Of a stretch of 31,057 nt of DNA, positions 6,342 through 12,809 are shown piece after piece. The DNA lies in IMG/VR virus record IMGVR_UViG_3300048113_000477, positions 1 to 31,057 of that record; one strand, 5' to 3'. This stretch comes from a virus. The stretch's first letter is position 1, and every line of letters starts with the position of its first letter. The notes under the pieces are model-generated. The model searched no databases and was not told where the DNA came from. It saw nothing but the letters and a program-made list of their open reading frames with translations. The position numbers were made by a program, and so were the translations under genes.

Positions 6342-7861
6342 TATTTCATCCTATTCCAAAAACTTTGTTTCCCCTGTTTGGGTTTCCGTGTAAATATATC
6401 AAAGTCCCGCTTCATAGTAAACGGTTTAGCGGTCTTGTTATTTCCGAGGACTTCACGGCCTTCACCACCACCAAGCATTAAGTATTGTAAAGCATCATGT
6501 ATATGAGAGAACCTATTCTTATCGGGCTTGTCATCGTAACGCTCGCCGGACACCTGCATACGCCGATACCCATAGCCACCATCAAAACCTTTGATCAACT
6601 CCTTGCATCGCGGGTCTATTAAGATACCCGACTTGCCCTCAACCAAACGGTTAAGTGTGCCAGCCACAGCCTCAATACGCAAGGAAACATCGTTGGATTG
6701 TGCTGGACGCGCAGTAAGACCAGCACCCCGAAGCACTTGAAACGGAGTGCTTTCATCCGTTTGCGCGCGGAAGTCACCAGCAGGGTCACCAATAATATTT
6801 ACCTCACACCCACTATAGCGTGTGGCAATCTCCTGCCTAAGTAACTCTGCAAACCGCACGATGCCCATGTCAAAAGCAACAATTTCTTGAAGTATCAACC
6901 AGCGACCACGAACCCGCTGACCAAACACAGCAGCAGGAGTAAGCCCAAAGTCAAGACCAATAAAGACCGGAACTCCAGCAGCGACAGGTATTTCTTCTTT
7001 AGCGATGTGTAAGTCTGGTGCAAACATTTGATATACTGGCTTCCCATCATTTATCTGTCCTAGCTTATTCATAACATAGACATCAATCCAGCTTTTAGTC
7101 TTACCCCTGATAAGGTTGGGGTAGTAGCTCTTCATCATGTTCTTTTGATTCTCTGCTTGCTTGTTAGGCACATAGTCTTGGATAGAGCCTTCTTTATCTT
7201 TCTCTTCTACCATTCCTGCAGGTTGTGTGTAGAAACTCCAGTTGTCAGGCTTCACCATCATACGCGCTTCATCAGCAGAAATATGGTCAGGGACAGGAAC
7301 TTCGCCAGACATAATAGGCCACCAATGGTCTTCTTCTGGGGCATTGGTATCAGCAATCACGCCAGTCCATGTGGGGCCTCCATCTCGCATAGAGGGGAAA
7401 CGACCAACACGCATGGTGCAAGCGTCAATGATTGACTTAGGCAATTCCCTCGCCTCGTTAATCCAAATGCCAGTCAACTCCAATGACAGAAGTTTCTTTA
7501 CATCCTCTGGTCTATCGAGAGCAAGAAAGATAACCTCAAGGTCTAGGTCGCCTTGCTTAATGTGATGCGTATAGGGGACTGACCATTGAAACCTTCCCCA
7601 CTGGTCTTCGGGAAACCAGTCAAGCCAAGTCTTAATAGTTGTAGTTCTTAGCTGTGGGTTGGTGTTACGAATGATTGCCCAGCGAGAACGGCGTATGCCA
7701 TCATCATTCTTTTGCTGTGCTAATGCCCTGCGAAATACTTCAACGCAGCAGCCCACAGACTTACCAGAACCAACAGGGCCGCGAATACCACGAAAGAAAG
7801 TATCATCTTTCATAAACTCCTTTAGGACATCGCCATCCGGCTTATACTTAAAGTTCGTCAA
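6341..7861 (-). CDS. Terminase large subunit
   Basis: This 506-aa two-domain packaging motor is clear. The ATPase has Walker A 'GPVGSGKS' (28-35) and Walker B 'GIWINEARE' with Glu136. The nuclease domain has the RNase H-like aspartates in 'IGLDFGL' (D304), 'IIGDPAG' (D359) and 'HIHDALQY' (D456). It cuts DNA and drives it through the portal. The start is a TTG at 7861, overlapping the upstream gene by 14 nt. There is no ATG before residue 17, and residues 1-16 look like the family N-terminus ('YKPDGDVLKEFM'), so the TTG start with translational coupling is the best reading. TerS lies about 2.7 kb upstream, not adjacent. Confidence 0.97.
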   Translation of the reverse strand: MTNFKYKPDGDVLKEFMKDDTFFRGIRGPVGSGKSVGCCVEVFRRALAQQKNDDGIRRSRWAIIRNTNPQLRTTTIKTWLDWFPEDQWGRFQWSVPYTHHIKQGDLDLEVIFLALDRPEDVKKLLSLELTGIWINEARELPKSIIDACTMRVGRFPSMRDGGPTWTGVIADTNAPEEDHWWPIMSGEVPVPDHISADEARMMVKPDNWSFYTQPAGMVEEKDKEGSIQDYVPNKQAENQKNMMKSYYPNLIRGKTKSWIDVYVMNKLGQINDGKPVYQMFAPDLHIAKEEIPVAAGVPVFIGLDFGLTPAAVFGQRVRGRWLILQEIVAFDMGIVRFAELLRQEIATRYSGCEVNIIGDPAGDFRAQTDESTPFQVLRGAGLTARPAQSNDVSLRIEAVAGTLNRLVEGKSGILIDPRCKELIKGFDGGYGYRRMQVSGERYDDKPDKNRFSHIHDALQYLMLGGGEGREVLGNNKTAKPFTMKRDFDIFTRKPKQGKQSFWNRMK

Positions 7862-8042
7862 TTTTATGATCCACGCCGACTTTGATTAGACGCTCAACCA
7901 CATCAGGGGCGATAATCGAGATAAGCTTGTCAGCTTCATAGTCAGTGCAGAACTCTTGGGGGTGATGCTTGAGGTGAACCTTCTTAACTATGTTGCGTAA
8001 GACTCGACGCTCTTGCTCACTAATTGCGTGTAGAAAACTCAT
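7848..8042 (-). CDS. Small conserved phage protein upstream of TerL
   Basis: This is a 64-aa soluble helical protein starting 'MSFLHAISEQERRVLRNIVKKVH', then 'FCTDYEADKLISIIAPDVVERLI'. Similar small ORFs precede TerL in marine podoviruses as I remember them, but no function is known. Its 3' end overlaps the TerL start by 14 nt, so its translation probably drives TerL expression from the TTG codon. Confidence 0.75.
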   Translation of the reverse strand: MSFLHAISEQERRVLRNIVKKVHLKHHPQEFCTDYEADKLISIIAPDVVERLIKVGVDHKIDEL

Positions 8043-8154
8043 CTGTTACCTTCCTTACCTCCTGCATAGCTTCCGAAAAGTGCATCTTGCGCGAACTATT
8101 GTTCTGCATCTTGATTGCTTTTCTCCGAAGCTTGCGAGTCTCTTGCTTAGACAC
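8020..8154 (-). CDS. Small basic protein of unknown function
   Basis: The open frame extends to 8262, but its 5' part lies across the preceding gene. I therefore start it at a GTG (8154) overlapping the stop of that gene, giving 44 aa: 'SKQETRKLRRKAIKMQNNSS' then 'SEAMQEVRKVTDEF'. An internal ATG at 8109 with GGAG about 13 nt upstream is an alternative. No recognisable domain. It belongs to the cluster of tiny basic proteins between TerS and TerL. Confidence 0.5.
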   Translation of the reverse strand: MSKQETRKLRRKAIKMQNNSSRKMHFSEAMQEVRKVTDEFSTRN

Positions 8155-8398
8155 GACGATGTTTCCGCGTCTTTTCAGCAATACCTTTCGGTTGTTTTGA
8201 GAACTGCTTGCCAGCACGACGAGCCGCACGTTTCTTTGCGGTGGTGCGAGCATACTCTTCATCGCTCAAGCTTTTGATTGCCTTCTCTGGCAAGTAGCGT
8301 TCACCAGTAGCCTTCGGCCCTTGGGTGCTAGGCTTGCCTGATTTAGTCCGCCACTTCTGTTTTGTCCAAGCGCGAAGAGATTTTTGCGGGGCTTTCAT
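8147..8398 (-). CDS. Small basic conserved phage protein
   Basis: This 83-aa protein (about one third Lys/Arg) contains 'SLRAWTKQKWRTKSGKPST', 'GERYLPEKAIKSLSDEEYA' and 'AGKQFSKQPKGIAEKTRKHR'. The same combination recurs in many phage small proteins located near terminase genes, as I recall it. No catalytic motif is visible. The start ATG overlaps the upstream stop by TAATG. A nucleic-acid-binding or packaging accessory role would fit the charge but is unproven. Confidence 0.8.
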   Translation of the reverse strand: MKAPQKSLRAWTKQKWRTKSGKPSTQGPKATGERYLPEKAIKSLSDEEYARTTAKKRAARRAGKQFSKQPKGIAEKTRKHRRV

Positions 8399-8565
8399 TA
8401 GCTAGTATAGCCTCCACCACGAGCCTTGTATTGACGCGCGAGCATCTGAGCCTTGCGTGCAGACCATTGCCCCGGCGAGCCACCTTTGCCACCGCGTTTA
8501 ATCTTCTCGAAAAGATTCTTACGCATCCCCGGCTTGGTGTAGTTTCCGGCTTCATTAACCGCCAT
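8398..8565 (-). CDS. Small basic Gly-rich conserved phage protein
   Basis: This 55-aa protein starts at the ATG at 8565: 'MAVNEAGNYTKPGMRKNLFE', then 'GGKGGSPGQWSARKAQMLA' and 'YKARGGGYTS'. This pattern is a widespread small phage protein ('NeaGnYTKPgmRk.lf..Ik.G.kGG.pGqWSARKAQml'). It is in a different frame from a longer, non-conserved open frame over the same bases. It overlaps its neighbours by TAATG downstream and 11 nt upstream. Function unknown. Confidence 0.85.
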   Translation of the reverse strand: MAVNEAGNYTKPGMRKNLFEKIKRGGKGGSPGQWSARKAQMLARQYKARGGGYTS

Positions 8566-8803
8566 TCTCTTCTTCCTTCAACTTACGCAAGGAGGTGGGA
8601 GTGTTTTTTGTTTTTACTTTTTGAACGCGCTTCTCCGGCACATGGGCTACTGCCTTCACGCCGCGATCAGTAAGTTCCTCTTCCGTGAAGAGACGAACAC
8701 TATCAGTGGTGAACGACTTGCCTGAGTGAGGGCGACCATCAGGAAGAACGAAATAATCTTTGCTGATGTATTCCGAACCATCAATCTTATAAAGCTTGCT
8801 CAT
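8555..8803 (-). CDS. Small unknown protein
   Basis: 82 aa beginning 'MSKLYKIDGSEYISKDYFVL', with 'SVRLFTEEELTDRGVKAVAH' in the middle and a Lys-rich tail. The opening resembles short phage proteins that describe an 'entry/field' beta segment, but I cannot name a family. Coupled to the upstream gene by ATGA and overlapping the downstream gene by 11 nt. Confidence 0.7.
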   Translation of the reverse strand: MSKLYKIDGSEYISKDYFVLPDGRPHSGKSFTTDSVRLFTEEELTDRGVKAVAHVPEKRVQKVKTKNTPTSLRKLKEEENGG

Positions 8804-8919
8804 TTACCATATCCTTTCAACATAGACTTCTTATCCTTTTTCTCCTTCTTCGCAGCTTCTTTAGCCTTGCGAATACCAGCAGGAGTATAGGGGAACTTCT
8901 TTTTACCAACTTGAGGCAT
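8800..8919 (-). CDS. Tiny Lys-rich protein
   Basis: 39 aa from the ATG at 8919: 'MPQVGKKKFPYTPAGIRKAK', then Lys/Glu-rich to 'MLKGYGK'. Short proteins with 'VGkkkFpYTpaGi..Ak' are frequent in this position of phage genomes. An in-frame ATG at 8931 would add four residues. I prefer 8919 because GGTGAT sits 5 nt before it and the shorter form looks like the family start. Confidence 0.7.
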   Translation of the reverse strand: MPQVGKKKFPYTPAGIRKAKEAAKKEKKDKKSMLKGYGK

Positions 8920-8924
8920 ATCAA

Positions 8925-9209
8925 TCACCATTTAACCTTATTAGCCCAGTATGCCGCAGACATCTTGCCTTTGGCAATATTTTTTCTGTGACGCGCTTTG
9001 AAGCTTGCGCGTTTCTTCTTCATACGTTCTGACTCACCAGCCTTCGGCTTGCCAGCAGTAGAAGCACCCTGCTCACCAAAGCGAATAGTTTTAACTTTAT
9101 CCCCCTCTTTGGCAACAACCACATGTGATTTCTTGGGGTGATTAGGGGTGCGTTTTGGTTTGTTGAAACCTTTAACACCCGCACGAACTAACCGAGGATC
9201 ACGCGACAT
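8925..9209 (-). CDS. Small basic conserved phage protein (DUF6321-like)
   Basis: This 94-aa, strongly basic protein carries 'TPNHPKKSHVVVAKEGDKVK', 'IRFGEQGASTAGKPKAGES' and 'RRASFKARH'-like residues (KRASFKARHRKNIAKGKMSA), ending 'AAYWANKVKW'. The 'I.FGdqga.tag.....ser...kr.sFkaRH..ni...k.saaYWA.k.kW' pattern recurs in phage small proteins of the DUF6321 type, by memory. A basic fold with conserved His, Cys-free. A nucleic acid or packaging role is only inferred. Confidence 0.8.
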   Translation of the reverse strand: MSRDPRLVRAGVKGFNKPKRTPNHPKKSHVVVAKEGDKVKTIRFGEQGASTAGKPKAGESERMKKKRASFKARHRKNIAKGKMSAAYWANKVKW

Positions 9210-10311
9210 CTAACTCTTCCTTATAGCGCGTGTGATACACATCACCACGCCACTCAAACTCTTCATTGCCAGCACTGCGATTGCGCGCAAAGGCTTGTGA
9301 GAATGTTAAATCCTCTGGCTCTGCTGGCTTTATAGTTTCAAACGCTTTACTTACCGCGTCTTTGGCTTGAGCCAAACGATCTGTGCTTAACGCAGCAACT
9401 GCAAGGCGAGGACGCTCAACATCAAAGTCAACATCAACATCAAGTATATCACCAAAGTCCACATCAATGCGGGGGACATTAAAGTCAACATCAAACCCAT
9501 TGGCAATCTTGTTGGAGATGTTATAGCCAGTATTTACAACTCTAGCCTGTAGATCAGAAACAAACTCAGGAAGGTCTGGCATCTCTGGGAAGTCAACTTC
9601 TGCTAGGTCAACCATCTCAGGAACTTCGGGCAGAGCAGCAACAAAGCGATCAATACCCTCACGCATAATAGCGTTAAACTCATAAGGAGTTTGCTTATCC
9701 AATAAACTCCCTCCAGCAAGCAAAGTATCAGAAACAGTATCGTAAGCAGCACGGGCAAACTTAGCGATATAATCAGTGTCTAATTTGCTGCCGCCTTTGG
9801 GAGGGATAGTCCCTGATAAAGAAAACTTATAGGTCTGCTTTATATCTTGAGCATCATACACAGCTTGGGAGTAATCATCTTTAGCCTTGCGACTCTTGGC
9901 AGACTTAGAGCGATCAAAGTCATACGGATCATTAGGAATAATAAACCCACCATCCGGCGAGTCCTGAAAGCGAAAGCCTCCAACAGAAGTAAACATTTCA
10001 AGAACAGGGTCAGTAGCAGACTCGGTATAGAGTTCCCAGAAGTCTCTCTCTGCCCTTTTGCCCTTATAAAAATTTTCGGGACGATCACCGGAAGCCATAG
10101 TGGGATAGTCTTTATACTCAACGTAATCACGCCCGGCCTTACGCGCATTAGCAACAGCCTCACGCAAGACATCCTTTGCGCCATCATCTAGCAAAGAAAG
10201 GTTCATATCTACTTGGCTGGCATACTCAGCACCAAGCATCTCAGTGATCTTATTCCCCAGTATGAATCGAGCATAAGCAACACCGTTAGCTGGGAGTATC
10301 TTGAAAGCCAT
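9199..10311 (-). CDS. 370-aa protein with Asp/Val-rich repeats and C-terminal WRG motif
   Basis: I do not recognise the whole protein. The N-terminal half (1-130) is mixed alpha/beta with 'DSPDGGFIIPNDPYDFDR'. Residues about 225-305 are rich in Pro, Asp, Val and Phe ('EVPEM', 'EVDFPEMPDLPEF', then 'DVDFNVPRIDVDFGD' and 'DVDVDFDVERP'), forming short DVDF-type repeats. The last 35 residues hold 'FSQAF.RNRSAG' and 'FEWRGDVYHTRYKEE', close to a C-terminal tag ('F..AF...R..G...F.W.Gk.Y.T..k.e') that recurs on phage virion proteins. It is first in the operon after TerS and starts at ATG with AAGG upstream. A virion role is likely; function unknown. Confidence 0.8.
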   Translation of the reverse strand: MAFKILPANGVAYARFILGNKITEMLGAEYASQVDMNLSLLDDGAKDVLREAVANARKAGRDYVEYKDYPTMASGDRPENFYKGKRAERDFWELYTESATDPVLEMFTSVGGFRFQDSPDGGFIIPNDPYDFDRSKSAKSRKAKDDYSQAVYDAQDIKQTYKFSLSGTIPPKGGSKLDTDYIAKFARAAYDTVSDTLLAGGSLLDKQTPYEFNAIMREGIDRFVAALPEVPEMVDLAEVDFPEMPDLPEFVSDLQARVVNTGYNISNKIANGFDVDFNVPRIDVDFGDILDVDVDFDVERPRLAVAALSTDRLAQAKDAVSKAFETIKPAEPEDLTFSQAFARNRSAGNEEFEWRGDVYHTRYKEELDVA

Positions 10312-10527
10312 GACGAACCTTTTGACCTAAAAAAAATTTACGCCCTAACTATACGGTTTTTAACCACGCTTGAGAAGGGGAATGTTGTAGAGCCTTGAGG
10401 AAGAAAAATGTTTGTTGGAGACCTGATATAGATAGGACGTGTCCGATTTTTGCCCCACCCCCCATCTACACTGAGTCACCACGCTAGATTTACGCCCGTG
10501 TTTGCCTAGTCTCTTTCAAGGGGTGTA
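10312..10527. other. Non-coding gap between TerS and the 370-aa gene
   Basis: About 216 bases without a convincing gene. It contains two copies of ATTTACGCCC (10336-10345 and 10488-10497), each near an ACCACGCT (10363-10370 and 10478-10485), a GGAC-GT-GTCC dyad around 10436-10445, a C-run CCCCACCCCCC at about 10453-10463, and an A-run at 10329-10336. Gap position next to terS makes a packaging initiation site or a late promoter region plausible. Confidence 0.6.
10348..10376 (-). promoter_or_regulatory. Candidate late promoter upstream of the 370-aa gene
   Basis: Minus strand TTCTCA (10376-10371), 17 nt, TATAGT (10353-10348): 4/6 and 5/6 matches to the sigma70 consensus. It would produce a leader of about 30 nt before the 370-aa gene and serve the long late operon. 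The -10 is good, the -35 is weak, and no experimental or comparative support is available. Confidence 0.4.
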
Positions 10528-10914
10528 TTAGCCCAAGTCAATCTCGACCTTGATGTCACCTGCATGCAAGTGCATATGCTTCTCAGGGGCTTTGAGTCCC
10601 GCCCTATCCATGATGTCCTTGCTCGCTTCAAGCTGGACGTATTCAGACTTTGCGTTGACTGCTAGACGGGCGACCTGATGGGCGGCTAGGGTTGCTTTAA
10701 CGCCCAATTCCTGCCTCATCCTTTCATGCATGTATGTCTGCACATGTGGAAGGGCTAAGGTCTTGGAAGCGCTGACTCTTCCCGTCTCACCCTCTGCATA
10801 TCCTGCGACCGCTGCCGCGTCTTTTATCGTTCCGCCATTCGTTACGAGGTGTTCGACTAACGCCGTTTGTTTCTCTGTCAATCCTGTTTCAGGATTCTTT
10901 ACCGCATTACCCAT
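10528..10914 (-). CDS. Terminase small subunit
   Basis: This is a 128-aa protein with the layout of Terminase_2-like small subunits. 'GLTEKQTALVEHLVTNGGTI' is followed by 'AAAVAGYAEG' (an HTH: 'kq..Fv......g...aA..AGYs'), 'SASKTLALPHVQTYMHE', then a helical 'SEYVQLEASKDIMDRAGL' oligomerisation region and an acidic tail 'DIKVEIDLG'. It should recognise the packaging site and recruit TerL. The open frame extends upstream to 11019, but I choose the ATG at 10914, which has AAAGGG about 11 nt upstream and gives the usual N-terminus. It is first gene of the leftward unit, divergent from the early genes. Confidence 0.85.
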   Translation of the reverse strand: MGNAVKNPETGLTEKQTALVEHLVTNGGTIKDAAAVAGYAEGETGRVSASKTLALPHVQTYMHERMRQELGVKATLAAHQVARLAVNAKSEYVQLEASKDIMDRAGLKAPEKHMHLHAGDIKVEIDLG

Positions 10915-11133
10915 TTCTTTTATTTCCCTTTCTTCACCTCTGCTAGATTGTCGCTTGCACATAATCCTATAAGCGGCACGAAGCGCGCCGCATAAGCGGA
11001 GTTTAAGAGGGTTCGTCAAGAGAAATCAAGAGAGAAAGAGAGGAGGAAGGCAAGAAAGCAATAATCTTTCAAGGAGACGAAACAATGTTGCGCAAACGGG
11101 GTAAACAAAACAATATCATTACACACTTTATTA

Positions 11134-11162
11134 TTGACGCTGATAAGGTTATCCCCTATATT
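11134..11162 (+). promoter_or_regulatory. Early sigma70-type promoter
   Basis: TTGACG (11134-11139), exactly 17 nt, TATATT (11157-11162): 5/6 at each hexamer, in an AT-rich setting. The spacer holds the dyad GATAA-GG-TTATC (11142-11153), an operator-like element. Transcription would start near 11169 and give a leader of about 30 nt containing AGGAGGT (11183-11189) before the ATG at 11199. Confidence 0.75.
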
Positions 11163-11169
11163 ATACACA
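11161..11169 (+). promoter_or_regulatory. DnaA box on the early promoter
   Basis: TTATACACA is a perfect match to the bacterial DnaA-box consensus TTATNCACA. It overlaps the last two bases of the -10 hexamer and reaches the expected start point. TTATCCCCT at 11149-11157 is a second, 7/9 match, 12 bp upstream in the same orientation. The phage itself encodes a DnaA domain IV protein 2.3 kb downstream. Confidence 0.65.
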
Positions 11170-11198
11170 TGGTTGAGACTGTAGGAGGTAACGCAATC

Positions 11199-11630
11199 AT
11201 GCAAATCGAATTTAACTTTGAGACAGCGCAGCGCAATCGACTATGCGGCGCCGCGACCAATCGCCTGCCATGCTGTGGCCTTTACGCATTAAGCAGCCAG
11301 TTCGATGTCGACATCCAGTCGGTGTATGATTCGATGGCTCAAATGTTCGACAAAAAGAAAAACTGGAAAGGTCGCACCCATAATTCTCAGCGCCGCGCAT
11401 GGATAAGCGAAAACGGTCACGAATGGGAAAGGGTAAAGGGTCAGAGAAATAAACAGGTTCTCACCGCAATCAAGAGCCTTGACCCTAATGAAACCTATGA
11501 CATCGAAACAGGCCAGCACTGCCTTACTTATCGCAATGGCCTTCTCATCGACCAATACGAAACCAAATCACCAGAGGCACACGGCAGCCGCAAGTTGCGT
11601 GTTCGCCTCATTCATCGAGTTATTAAATAG
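11199..11630 (+). CDS. First early protein, putative papain-like cysteine peptidase fold
   Basis: 143 aa from the ATG at 11199, preceded by AGGAGGT at ideal spacing. The pattern fits small phage papain-like proteins: a Cys at the N-terminus of a helix ('LPCCGLYALSSQFD', C25/C26), a helical segment with 'DIQSVYDSMAQMF', then 'NWKGRTHNSQRRAWI', and later 'GQHCLTYRNGLLIDQYE', where H107 and D118 stand as the His and Asp/Asn of a catalytic triad would ('gH..av.dG.i.D'). This is inferred from spacing alone. As the first gene behind the strongest promoter it would be made immediately after infection. Role could be host takeover. A 38-residue upstream extension (ATG at 11085) is possible. Confidence 0.75.
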   Translation: MQIEFNFETAQRNRLCGAATNRLPCCGLYALSSQFDVDIQSVYDSMAQMFDKKKNWKGRTHNSQRRAWISENGHEWERVKGQRNKQVLTAIKSLDPNETYDIETGQHCLTYRNGLLIDQYETKSPEAHGSRKLRVRLIHRVIK

Positions 11631-11639
11631 GAGTAGATA

Positions 11640-11861
11640 ATGACACAATCAGTCATCAAATCAATCAGCCGCTTGCAGAATAGCAAGGTTGGAAACCCAC
11701 GCTTTCACATTGAGATGGAAGACGGAACAAAAGCCGCCACGCTTTCTAATGCTGGCTGGGCTTATTCAATCGTGCCGCACGCATGGGAGGGGAAGCGGTG
11801 CAAGTATGAAGTCAAGGAATATAAATCAGGCTATCGCGTATTTGATAGCGTAGAAATTTAA
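11640..11861 (+). CDS. Small early protein of unknown function
   Basis: 73 aa, with 'SKVGNPRFHIEMEDGTKAAT' and 'NAGWAYSIVPHAWEGKRCKY', which looks like a small beta-barrel. GGAG lies 6 nt before the ATG, and the gene follows the preceding stop by 9 nt. I do not recognise a family. Beta-rich early proteins of this size often bind host enzymes, but nothing here shows that. Confidence 0.75.
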   Translation: MTQSVIKSISRLQNSKVGNPRFHIEMEDGTKAATLSNAGWAYSIVPHAWEGKRCKYEVKEYKSGYRVFDSVEI

Positions 11862-11874
11862 AGGAGTAGAATCA

Positions 11875-12156
11875 ATGAAACTATCACGCCAACATTTTGA
11901 ATTCATCGCAGATGACATTGCACCCCTGCTAGAGAAACCAACCAGCATTGAGGTCATAGCTGACAAGCTGGAAGACACCAACCCAAACTTTAACCGCGAG
12001 ACATTCACGCAACGCGCCTTGAAGAATTGGGAAGCGGTAAACATTCCCGCCGAACATATCGCAACGCTTGATGGATTGATTGAGCAAATCAAAGACACGC
12101 CACGGCAAGGCTTGGCTGCGTCAATCATGCAAAAGAAAGCCGAGGCCGCACAATGA
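11875..12156 (+). CDS. Small early helical protein of unknown function
   Basis: 93 aa, predicted helical: 'LSRQHFEFIADDIAPLLEKP', 'SIEVIADKLEDTNPNFNRET', 'FTQRALKNWEAVNIPAEHIA'. Short repeated helix-loop elements resemble small HTH or adaptor folds; no motif can be named. AAGGAG stands 9 nt before the ATG. The stop overlaps the next start by ATGA. Confidence 0.75.
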   Translation: MKLSRQHFEFIADDIAPLLEKPTSIEVIADKLEDTNPNFNRETFTQRALKNWEAVNIPAEHIATLDGLIEQIKDTPRQGLAASIMQKKAEAAQ

Positions 12157-12272
12157 AACTAGGTCGCGACATGATACGGGACGAACTGCACCGCCAAAGC
12201 CTCAACCGATGGCAATGGCGCAAAAGAAAATGGCAACGTTTAATAAATACTATTCTTTTTTGGAGGTCATGA
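12153..12272 (+). CDS. Tiny basic coupled ORF
   Basis: 39 codons beginning in an ATGA overlap with the preceding gene: 'MKLGRDMIRDELHRQSLNRW', then 'QWRKRKWQRLINTILFWRS'. It is rich in Arg, Lys and Trp. Its end overlaps the ribosome site (TGGAGG) of the next gene. The overlap and the absence of any other gene in this 117-bp gap favour it, but no family is known. Confidence 0.45.
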   Translation: MKLGRDMIRDELHRQSLNRWQWRKRKWQRLINTILFWRS

Positions 12273-12273
12273 A

Positions 12274-12459
12274 ATGAATTGGAGACGCACAATCGGGGTG
12301 TATATCGAAGCCCTAGAGACAGGCAACAAGCAGCAAGCAGACGCTGCGGCCTGTGAATTGATGGTCATTGCAGACCATTTGAACAAGCTGGAAGTCAAAT
12401 ATCCTGACATGATAGACGAGACACCCAGCAAAGTAGTTTACCCAAACGAGTGGAGATAG
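12274..12459 (+). CDS. Small early protein of unknown function
   Basis: 61 aa: 'MNWRRTIGVYIEALETGNKQ', then 'ADAAACELMVIADHLNKLEV'. Two helices likely. GGAGG stands 8 nt before the ATG. The start follows the preceding stop by one base. No recognised domain. Confidence 0.65.
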   Translation: MNWRRTIGVYIEALETGNKQQADAAACELMVIADHLNKLEVKYPDMIDETPSKVVYPNEWR

Positions 12460-12463
12460 AACA

Positions 12464-12808
12464 ATGAACGCGGAAGACATGCACGAATTCATGCAAGAGG
12501 ACGGTCATTATCAACACCTGCCAAGCTTTACAACATTGGCTAAAATATTTAATGCCTTGCAAGAGGTAACTGGCAACAAACTCAACGGCAACGAAGGATT
12601 TTATGCCGAGCATCCGCCGGTCAGCCCATCAGTCTTGATGCACACACTAGAGAACGAGGAAGGCCATGACATTTGGCGCATCGTCCAGCCCCATGAATAT
12701 GAGGCAGCAGCCAAATACGCAAATGTAAGCGCGGCATATGCAGAGGAATGGGCGATTGAGTTTTGCGATGGCGACGAAGGAAGAAGCTGGGCGGACTTGG
12801 AGGACTGA
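12464..12808 (+). CDS. Small acidic early protein of unknown function
   Basis: 114 aa, acidic, starting 'MNAEDMHEFMQEDGHYQHLP'. The C-terminal half has 'YEAAAKYANVSAAYAEEWA' and ends 'DGDEGRSWADLED'. The strong negative charge is reminiscent of DNA-mimic-type phage proteins, but there is no specific evidence. The upstream TGGAG serves as ribosome site. Unrecognised. Confidence 0.75.
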   Translation: MNAEDMHEFMQEDGHYQHLPSFTTLAKIFNALQEVTGNKLNGNEGFYAEHPPVSPSVLMHTLENEEGHDIWRIVQPHEYEAAAKYANVSAAYAEEWAIEFCDGDEGRSWADLED

Positions 12809-12809
12809 C

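Larger units (their letters stand above)
10915..11198. promoter_or_regulatory. Divergent control region, possible origin
   Basis: This is the single divergent point of the genome. It contains ATAAGCGG twice, 23 bp apart (10969-10976 and 10992-10999), a GCGGC/GCCGC dyad between them, a polypurine tract (about 11027-11080), then an AT-rich segment with the early promoter and a DnaA box. An in-frame ATG at 11085 with AAGGAG 8 nt upstream could add 38 residues to the first early gene if transcription begins further upstream. The two-turn spacing of the direct repeats is operator-like. Confidence 0.5.

Noticed and set aside
8343-8555. 70-codon minus-strand open frame
   Set aside because: Lies over the conserved 55-aa gene (8398-8565) in another frame. 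The 55-aa product has a recognisable pattern and TAATG coupling.
11016-11204. 62-codon minus-strand open frame in the divergent region
   Set aside because: Overlaps the early promoter and DnaA box, composition is Phe/Ser/Leu-rich without a ribosome site; no family resemblance.
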